Below are positions 6,894-10,936 of a stretch of 10,936 bases of DNA, piece by piece. The notes under the pieces were generated by a model. It was not told the origin of the DNA and searched no databases. It saw nothing but the letters and a program-made list of their open reading frames with translations. This DNA comes from Mariprofundus sp. (GTDB lineage: Bacteria > Pseudomonadota > Zetaproteobacteria > Mariprofundales > Mariprofundaceae). How positions within the stretch are numbered: the first letter of the stretch is position 1; each line of letters opens with the position of its first letter. Both the position numbers and the translations under genes were made by a program. The stretch spans positions 1 through 10,936 of the forward strand of contig JAJFLF010000223.1 of assembly GCA_021772845.1 (NCBI GenBank), written 5' to 3'.

Positions 6894-6931
6894 TTGTTGG
6901 AGATTTTTGATCTGGATAGTATAAGCTTATA
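6894..6931 (+). promoter_or_regulatory. Candidate promoter with an overlapping 12-bp palindrome
   Basis: TTGTTG (6894-6899) and TAGTAT (6917-6922) are 17 bases apart and could be -35 and -10 elements. A perfect palindrome TATAAGCTTATA (6920-6931) overlaps the -10 and includes further TATAAG-like hexamers, so the exact -10 is uncertain. The palindrome could be an operator for the repeat-protein gene. Both readings are inference; AT-rich palindromes of this size do occur by chance. Confidence 0.33.
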
Positions 6932-6951
6932 AGTTTGAGTAGAAATTATGA

Positions 6952-6973
6952 CGGATAGCTGAAACGCTATTCG
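6952..6973 (+). promoter_or_regulatory. Leader hairpin just upstream of the repeat-protein ribosome-binding site
   Basis: CGGATAGC (6952-6959) pairs with GCTATTCG (6966-6973) over eight positions, one a G-U wobble, around a six-base TGAAAC loop. It ends eight bases before AGGAG. It has no T-tract, so it is not a terminator. If transcribed it could protect the mRNA 5' end or affect translation. Confidence 0.4.
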
Positions 6974-6992
6974 AGTTAGAGAGGAGAAAGAG

Positions 6993-7709
6993 ATGAAAAA
7001 TAGTGTAATGGTTATTTTCTTTGCAGCACTGCTGACATTCGCATTCAGCAGTGAGACGATGACGTATAGTCTGGATGTTCCATCGGCAGATGCAAAATCA
7101 GAAGACAGCAAATCCAAGAAGGATAGCAAGTCCAAGAAGGACAGCAAATCCAAGTCCGATAGCAAGTCTAAGAAAGACAGCAAATCTAAGTCCGATAGCA
7201 AATCAAGCTCAGGTAATGAAAAAGTAACGATTTGCCATAATACATCGAAGTCGGATGTGAAGGATGAGTCAGACAGTAAATCCAAGAAGGACAGCAAGTC
7301 AGACAGTAAATCTAAGAAGGACAGCAAGTCAGACAGTAAATCCAAGTCTGACAGCAAGTCAGATAGCAAATCCAAGAAGGACAGCAAGTCAGACAGCAAG
7401 TCCAAGTCCGACAGTAAATCGAGTTGGAGCAGCAGTTCCAGTTCAAGCAGCAGTTCAAGCTGCACGCCTAGCGGTAATAGTAATATCACTATCACAATAA
7501 GCGAATCTGCATGGCCTGCACATCAAGCCCATGGTGATACATTAGGGGCATGTACTACTGAGGCGCCAAGTTGTGTATGTCCATTAGGATCATGCTCTTG
7601 TACCTGTGCTGATGGCACACCTGGTGATCCAAATCCAGATACCACAACAACATCCGGTACTGGTTCAACATCATCTCCATCATCGCATCGTGAAATTATG
7701 AGCGAATAA
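6993..7709 (+). CDS. Exported Ser/Lys/Asp-repeat protein with a split VTICH...HGD Cys/His module and Cys-rich tail
   Basis: This 238-residue protein opens with a signal peptide (MKNS, a hydrophobic run to about residue 18, cut likely near AFS-S); there is no lipobox. Residues 38-72 are hexapeptide repeats DSKSK(K/S). Residues 75-82 read NEKVTICH. Residues 93-142 are five decapeptides SDSKSK(K/S)DSK. A run of 11 serines (146-156) follows. Residues 162-187 then read like the second half of a module known from many exported bacterial proteins: NITITISESAWPAH, HGD at 180-182, and C187. Intact versions I recall run directly from VTICH to the ITVS segment, so here about 80 residues separate the halves. 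Five cysteines (194, 196, 201, 203, 205) crowd the stretch after it, followed by a Thr/Ser/Pro/Gly tail. ATG at 6993 is six bases after AGGAG. Function is unknown; a surface or extracellular polyampholyte, perhaps metal- or mineral-binding, is inference only. Confidence 0.85.
   Translation: MKNSVMVIFFAALLTFAFSSETMTYSLDVPSADAKSEDSKSKKDSKSKKDSKSKSDSKSKKDSKSKSDSKSSSGNEKVTICHNTSKSDVKDESDSKSKKDSKSDSKSKKDSKSDSKSKSDSKSDSKSKKDSKSDSKSKSDSKSSWSSSSSSSSSSSCTPSGNSNITITISESAWPAHQAHGDTLGACTTEAPSCVCPLGSCSCTCADGTPGDPNPDTTTTSGTGSTSSPSSHREIMSE
7104..7193 (+). repeat. In-frame 18-bp tandem repeat, five units (DSKSKK/DSKSKS)
   Basis: Five hexapeptide units fill residues 38-67, with a partial sixth running to residue 72. 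Units differ at the last residue (K or S) and by synonymous Ser, Lys and Asp codons. The array precedes the VTICH half-module. Confidence 0.9.
7269..7418 (+). repeat. In-frame 30-bp tandem repeat, five units (SDSKSK[K/S]DSK)
   Basis: Five decapeptide units fill residues 93-142 exactly. The first two units differ by a single base (TCC versus TCT), which suggests recent duplication. The seventh residue is K,K,S,K,S in order. The period differs from the 18-bp array upstream, so the two arrays expanded separately or one was rearranged. Confidence 0.92.
7428..7460 (+). repeat. Polyserine tract of 11 residues
   Basis: Eleven consecutive serines follow W145, encoded by mixed AGC, AGT, TCC and TCA codons rather than one slipping triplet. 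The tract links the decapeptide array to the second half of the Cys/His module. Confidence 0.9.
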
Positions 7710-7732
7710 GCTACGATGGATTAACAAGCTCT

Positions 7733-7775
7733 AACGGCGTCTCTCCTTATAAAAGGTGAGGCGCCGTTTTTCTTT
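7733..7775 (+). terminator. Rho-independent terminator of the repeat-protein gene
   Basis: AACGGCGTCTCTCCTT (7733-7748) pairs with AAGGTGAGGCGCCGTT (7753-7768) with one mismatch and one wobble, around a four-base loop. A run of Ts with one C follows. This is a long, GC-rich stem directly after the stop codon. Confidence 0.9.
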
Positions 7776-7818
7776 GTGATAGATTAAGACATACTTTTGG
7801 ACGGTATGAGGAGATTGG

Positions 7819-8637
7819 ATGATGGATGAAAAGCATCATATAAGCGTAGATACAGATGATTTGAGTTGGAAGCTATTGATCGTTCTGGTCTGTTGCGAAC
7901 TGATGCTTGTCCTGCTCGATATCGTGATCAATTTTGTGGAAGTGATACCATATACGTCAATTCATGAACTGTTTAATATTGCCAGAGAAGATGGTCTGGC
8001 TGGCTGGTTTATGACAGCGCAAACCCTGATTGCAGCTATAGTGTTATGGTTTATCTATTATTTGAGTTGCCAAATTGAAAGCATCACCTCTTTTTATCGT
8101 AGAGGCTGGTTGGTACTGGCGCTGTTTTTTACCTATATGTCAGCCGATGACGGTGCTGTGATTCATGAGCGTATGGGTAGCATGTTTGAAGATATGATGG
8201 ATAAATCAGATGGGATTGATGATCCCGACCTGCTTGCGCAATGGCTGGAGATGTTTCCCAGTTACGAGTGGCAATTTCTACTGCCGATTTTTGCCTTGAT
8301 CGGGCTCTATATGCTCTATTTTCTCTGGAAAGTACTTGGCAGATCACGGCAACTGATAATGGTGCTAGCTGCTTTTTCCTGTCTTTCAGTAGCTGTGGTG
8401 CTCGATTTTATTGAAGGCATGTCAGAAGATCATGCTTTCAATATTTATAGCTGGCTTAAACAGGCATATATGCTTGAAGACTATACCGTGGATCATTTTG
8501 CAAAATCTCTGGAGGAGTTTTTGGAGATGCTGGGCATCAGTCTCTTTCTTACTGTGTTTGTCGCCCAGATCAAACGCATCATACCCGAGGACTTTACCAT
8601 TCAGCTTAGTACTTCGAATGCACTGCCTAAAGAATAA
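7819..8637 (+). CDS. Multi-pass inner-membrane protein of unknown function
   Basis: The 272-residue protein has about six hydrophobic spans: roughly 18-40, 62-84, 96-110, 152-171, 178-198 and 236-253. Conserved-looking polar residues lie in or beside them: SADD..IHER at 108-118, DFIEG at 196-200, and LEEFLEMLG at 231-239. I recall a similar S-x-D-E-x(4)-H-E arrangement with a late EExLEMxG block in uncharacterised bacterial membrane proteins, but cannot name the family. Clustered Asp, Glu and His within membrane spans could form a metal site or a proton path; this is inference. GAGGAG at 7808-7813 precedes two adjacent ATGs (7819, 7822), and either could start translation. The gene lies between the terminator of the repeat-protein gene and a small membrane-protein gene, so it probably has its own promoter, which I could not pinpoint. 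Confidence 0.85.
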   Translation: MMDEKHHISVDTDDLSWKLLIVLVCCELMLVLLDIVINFVEVIPYTSIHELFNIAREDGLAGWFMTAQTLIAAIVLWFIYYLSCQIESITSFYRRGWLVLALFFTYMSADDGAVIHERMGSMFEDMMDKSDGIDDPDLLAQWLEMFPSYEWQFLLPIFALIGLYMLYFLWKVLGRSRQLIMVLAAFSCLSVAVVLDFIEGMSEDHAFNIYSWLKQAYMLEDYTVDHFAKSLEEFLEMLGISLFLTVFVAQIKRIIPEDFTIQLSTSNALPKE

Positions 8638-8756
8638 TACCTGAATAATCAGTATCGTACGTCAGTTTAAATCTGGTCACTTTCTTGTCGAAAATAGTGA
8701 TATGTCTCACATCTGCCACTTCATCAGCACTCATGCTCCATACTTACCGCAACACC

Positions 8757-8762
8757 AAGGAG
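8757..8762 (+). promoter_or_regulatory. Shine-Dalgarno supporting a 40-residue membrane protein
   Basis: AAGGAG lies six bases before ATG at 8769. It is much better placed than anything before the upstream in-frame ATG at 8685, so the short form is preferred. Confidence 0.7.
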
Positions 8763-8768
8763 ACTGAT

Positions 8769-8891
8769 ATGATGAAAAAAACTAGGAAGTCAGAATTTGA
8801 GAATGATGGTGACATGAGAAGTAATTTGGAAATCGTAGCTATGGTGAGCGTCATGGTGGGAGTCATTGGGGTTGCGAGTTCAATGATTTAA
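8769..8891 (+). CDS. Small single-span membrane protein, 40 residues
   Basis: The frame starts MMKKTRKSEFENDGDMRS, a charged head with basic residues first, and ends in a hydrophobic stretch from about residue 20 to the C-terminus (LEIVAMVSVMVGVIGVASSM). That fits a tail-anchored or single-span small membrane protein. Coding is supported by a strong Shine-Dalgarno (AAGGAG, six-base spacer), a hydrophobic run ending at the stop, and a perfect-stem terminator 30 bases downstream. No family is recognised. A second ATG follows at once at 8772. It lies 131 bp after the multi-pass membrane protein; no promoter or terminator is evident between them, so co-transcription is possible. A longer version from 8685 would add 28 residues with no ribosome-binding site and is less likely. 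Confidence 0.62.
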   Translation: MMKKTRKSEFENDGDMRSNLEIVAMVSVMVGVIGVASSMI

Positions 8892-8920
8892 ACATTAGAT
8901 AAGTTTTTGATGTGTTAAAG

Positions 8921-8945
8921 AGCCACCCTGCGGGGTGGTTTTTTT
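8921..8945 (+). terminator. Rho-independent terminator between convergent genes
   Basis: AGCCACCC (8921-8928) pairs with GGGTGGTT (8933-8940), one pair a wobble, around the tetraloop TGCG, followed by seven Ts (8939-8945). It ends transcription of the small membrane-protein gene. On the minus strand, the dehydrogenase side, the tail is only weakly T-rich, so bidirectional action is doubtful. Confidence 0.88.
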
Positions 8946-8955
8946 ATGGTCTGTT

Positions 8956-9747
8956 TTATTGATCTCTTTTCAAAATAGAGGCAGTGATTGCAGTGACTAT
9001 TGCTCTGGGTGCACTGCGCAGAGAAAAAATGCGTAGTCGGTTGAATAGACCATGAATACTCACGGCTTTTCCTCTCTGCATGGCCTGATAACCCTGCAGG
9101 GCAACCTCCGCAGCTGTAGGAAGCTGTTTGCCTTTAACCAGACCTGAATCTTCCATGACAGCCTGACTGAAAAATTCCGTTTGTGTGGCACCCGGGCATA
9201 AACATGTGGCGCTGATGCCGCTGTTCTTTAACTCATAAGCCAAGGCTTCAGAGTAGGATAATACATAAGCTTTGCTAGCGAAATAGGCCGCCATGCCGGG
9301 GCCAGGTTGAAAGGCTGCGGTGGAGGCAACGGTCAGAATGTGGCCAAAACCACGCTGTTTCATGACAGGCACAAGGCTTCGGGTCAGATGACTCAACGCG
9401 ACCATGTTCAATTGCAACATGGCATCTGTATCAGACCAGTCATTCTCTGCAATATCACCGAATTGACCACGGCCGGCATTGTTGACCAGATAATCAATCT
9501 TCAGCTGTTGTTCGGTAAGTGCATCCAATAGATGTGTGCGAGCAGTGGCATCAGACAAGTCACAGGCAAACAGCTTTACTGTGACCAGAGCTGAAAGCTC
9601 AGCTTGAAGTGCTTCAAGTCGATCAGTGCGGCGCGCCACCAGAATTAACGGGATACCATCAGCAGCAAATAGACGCGCAAGCTCAAGTCCAATGCCGCTG
9701 GAGGCTCCTGTGATTAGTGCATAGTTGGATTTTCCACTGTGATGCAT
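8956..9747 (-). CDS. Short-chain dehydrogenase/reductase (SDR), classical type
   Basis: This 263-residue enzyme is a classical Rossmann-fold SDR that oxidises or reduces a hydroxyl/carbonyl with NAD(P)(H). The cofactor motif TGASSGIG is at 13-20. ARRTDRL at 38-44 puts arginines after the second strand, which favours NADPH. NNAG is at 89-92, and the catalytic set is N114, S142, Y155 and K159 (YFASK). PG at 185-186 follows the catalytic helix. The C-terminal tail from about 225 is basic and hydrophobic (FNRLRIFSLRSAPRAIVTAIT) and may contact membrane or substrate. The substrate is unknown; COG0300-type members are often misnamed. The ATG at 9747 lacks a good Shine-Dalgarno and lies 16 bases after the gltX stop, so translation probably depends on coupling to gltX. 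Confidence 0.93.
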   Translation of the reverse strand: MHHSGKSNYALITGASSGIGLELARLFAADGIPLILVARRTDRLEALQAELSALVTVKLFACDLSDATARTHLLDALTEQQLKIDYLVNNAGRGQFGDIAENDWSDTDAMLQLNMVALSHLTRSLVPVMKQRGFGHILTVASTAAFQPGPGMAAYFASKAYVLSYSEALAYELKNSGISATCLCPGATQTEFFSQAVMEDSGLVKGKQLPTAAEVALQGYQAMQRGKAVSIHGLFNRLRIFSLRSAPRAIVTAITASILKRDQ

Positions 9748-9763
9748 GGGCCAGTCTGAAACT

Positions 9764-10936
9764 CTATGCCTTTAAGGCTGTCAGGCCTGCTTTCAGGCGT
9801 TGAATCGACTCATCTTTACCGAGCAAGGCAAGGGTGAGATCAATGGGTGGGGAAACAGGGCCACCGGCAACCAGAATACGCACCGGTTGCGCCAGTTTAC
9901 CCATGCCTACAGCTTCAGTTTCGCAGATTTCTGCAATGAGTGCATGAGCAGCACCACCGGAAAAGTCATCCATAGATTCAAGACCGGCAATGAATATCTC
10001 AACCAGCGCAGCAGTGCCCTCTTTGAAATTCTTTTTGACCGCTTTCTCATCATATGTTCCTGGTGCCTGATAGAAGAAACGTGCTCCTTCAGCCAGATCG
10101 ATCAGGTTCTTTGAACGCTCCTGTAGTGATTCAATCACCGGCTCCAGATCAGGACCGTTGCTTATATCCATATTGAGTAGCTGGCCTACAGCATCAACAA
10201 GTTCTGCTGGTTTGGCATCACGCAAATACTGACCGTTGAGCCAGTCGAGTTTTTGCTGATCAAAGCGGGCTGCTGCTTTTCCAACCTGAGCAAGATCAAA
10301 CAGCTCAATCAACTTCTTGCGTGAGAACACTTCTTCATCGCCATGTGACCAACCCAATCGCGCCAGATAGTTGTTTACAGCATCTGCCAGATAACCCTGT
10401 TCACGGTATTCTGTAATGGCTACGGAACCATGACGTTTGGACATCTTGGCGCCGTCGGGGCCGTGAATTAACGGGATATGAGCAAATTGAGGCATAGGCA
10501 ATTTGAGTGCCTGATAGAGTTGAATTTGACGAGGCGTATTGTTGAGGTGATCCGATCCTCGTACAACATGTGAAATACCCATATCGGCATCATCGACAAC
10601 CACAGCCAGATTGTAGGTAGGGGTGCCATCGGTGCGCAGCAGGATCAAATCATCCAGCTCGGCATTGGGGAAGCTCACATGGCCAAGTACGAGATCATTG
10701 ACCACGGTTTCACCTTCATCGGGTGAACGGAAACGGATCACAAAGGGTTGATCGGAAGGTTGATCATTGCGATGACGACAACGGCCATCATACATCGGTT
10801 TTTTGCCGGCACTACGCTGGTTTTCACGCATCTCATCGAGCTCTTCTCTGCTGCAATAACAGCGGTAGGCATCACCCTGTTTGATGAGTTTATTCACCGC
10901 TTCAATATGTTGATCCTGACGCGCAGCCTGAAAGAT
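9764..10936 (-). CDS. gltX: Glutamyl-tRNA synthetase, 5' end outside the window
   Basis: GltX charges tRNA-Glu with glutamate in an ATP-dependent reaction. On the minus strand 390 codons run without interruption from the right edge to TAG at 9764; full-length bacterial enzymes are about 470 residues, so roughly 80 N-terminal residues, including the HIGH motif, are missing. Just inside the edge the frame reads IFQAARQDQHIEAVNKLIKQ. A zinc motif C-x-C-x(24)-C-x-H follows (CYC, then GRCRH), the same spacing as in the E. coli enzyme. VVRGSDHLNNTPRQIQLYQAL and the ATP-binding KMSKRHG loop (near 10426-10446) follow in the usual order. The C-terminal anticodon-binding part is complete. It is probably the upstream gene of a pair with the dehydrogenase. 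Whether it charges only tRNA-Glu or is non-discriminating cannot be judged here. Confidence 0.96.
   Translation of the reverse strand: MFQAARQDQHIEAVNKLIKQGDAYRCYCSREELDEMRENQRSAGKKPMYDGRCRHRNDQPSDQPFVIRFRSPDEGETVVNDLVLGHVSFPNAELDDLILLRTDGTPTYNLAVVVDDADMGISHVVRGSDHLNNTPRQIQLYQALKLPMPQFAHIPLIHGPDGAKMSKRHGSVAITEYREQGYLADAVNNYLARLGWSHGDEEVFSRKKLIELFDLAQVGKAAARFDQQKLDWLNGQYLRDAKPAELVDAVGQLLNMDISNGPDLEPVIESLQERSKNLIDLAEGARFFYQAPGTYDEKAVKKNFKEGTAALVEIFIAGLESMDDFSGGAAHALIAEICETEAVGMGKLAQPVRILVAGGPVSPPIDLTLALLGKDESIQRLKAGLTALKA

Larger units (their letters stand above)
6654..6992. other. 339-bp stretch without a convincing gene
   Basis: It contains the terminator of the OmpA-like gene (6685-6720), a 12-bp palindrome (6920-6931) and a hairpin (6952-6973) just before the next gene's ribosome-binding site. 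A 64-codon reading frame at 6738-6932 lacks a Shine-Dalgarno and shows no recognisable protein pattern, so I left it out. The middle part, about 6730-6890, shows nothing I can assign. It could hold a promoter or a small RNA, but no structure supports either. Confidence 0.5.

Noticed and set aside
6738..6932. 64-codon open frame between the OmpA-like and repeat-protein genes
   Set aside because: No Shine-Dalgarno, no recognisable pattern, and it runs into the candidate promoter and palindrome of the next gene.
7104..7418. Possible CRISPR-like array
   Set aside because: The repeats are contiguous, in frame and without unique spacers, so they are coding tandem repeats.
6851..7495. Long minus-strand open frame of Leu/Asp/Ser repeats opposite the repeat protein
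   Set aside because: It is the complement of the S/K/D repeat array, which avoids stops by its composition. It has no ribosome-binding site and no independent protein pattern.
7264..7500. Plus-strand frame of Arg/Thr/Ala/Ser repeats inside the repeat gene
   Set aside because: This is an out-of-frame reading of the 30-bp repeat with no ribosome-binding site; the main frame has a signal peptide and good initiation signals.
9307..9531. Plus-strand open frame opposite the dehydrogenase
   Set aside because: It overlaps the catalytic region of a well-supported SDR gene and shows no coding signals of its own.

Overview
The window reads as chromosomal DNA from a Gram-negative bacterium, most likely a proteobacterium. 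It has a ruvX-pyrR-pyrB cluster of the kind known from pseudomonads, a zinc-type glutamyl-tRNA synthetase, PrmA, and an exported OmpA-like peptidoglycan-binding protein. By eye the base composition is moderate. I cannot fix the genus from sequence alone. No tRNA, rRNA, insertion sequence or CRISPR array was seen.

Layout. Positions 1-2450 are on the minus strand: a flavin/NAD(P)-binding oxidoreductase (GTG start), then ruvX, pyrR and pyrB, whose last three genes overlap by 4 bp and 1 bp. pyrB runs off the left edge. A 45-bp divergent gap separates this block from prmA (2496-3365, plus strand). A promoter-like site then precedes a membrane-anchored DUF2726/zinc-ribbon protein that overlaps a small cupin gene by 4 bp. 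Next come a small orphan protein resembling half of a VOC (glyoxalase) fold, a terminator-like hairpin, and a 489-aa exported OmpA-family protein with its own terminator.

The accessory-looking part is 6654-8945. It holds a 339-bp non-coding stretch, then an exported 238-aa protein built of Ser/Lys/Asp repeats. That protein appears to carry a known small Cys/His module (VTICH ... AHxxHGDxLGxC) split in two by the repeats. A terminator, a 272-aa multi-pass membrane protein of unknown function, a 40-aa single-span membrane protein and another terminator follow. Convergently from the right come gltX (its 5' part lies outside the window) and a short-chain dehydrogenase 16 bp downstream of it.

How the genes fit together. 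pyrR-pyrB serve pyrimidine synthesis, and ruvX serves rRNA maturation or DNA processing. prmA (ribosomal protein methylation) and gltX (tRNA charging) are translation housekeeping. The OmpA-like protein, the repeat protein and the two membrane proteins suggest a cell-envelope group, but nothing in the sequence proves that they act together. The most interesting object is the repeat protein at 6993-7709: two tandem arrays in different registers (18 bp and 30 bp) sit on either side of one half of a split module. Palindromic and hairpin elements lie just upstream of it.
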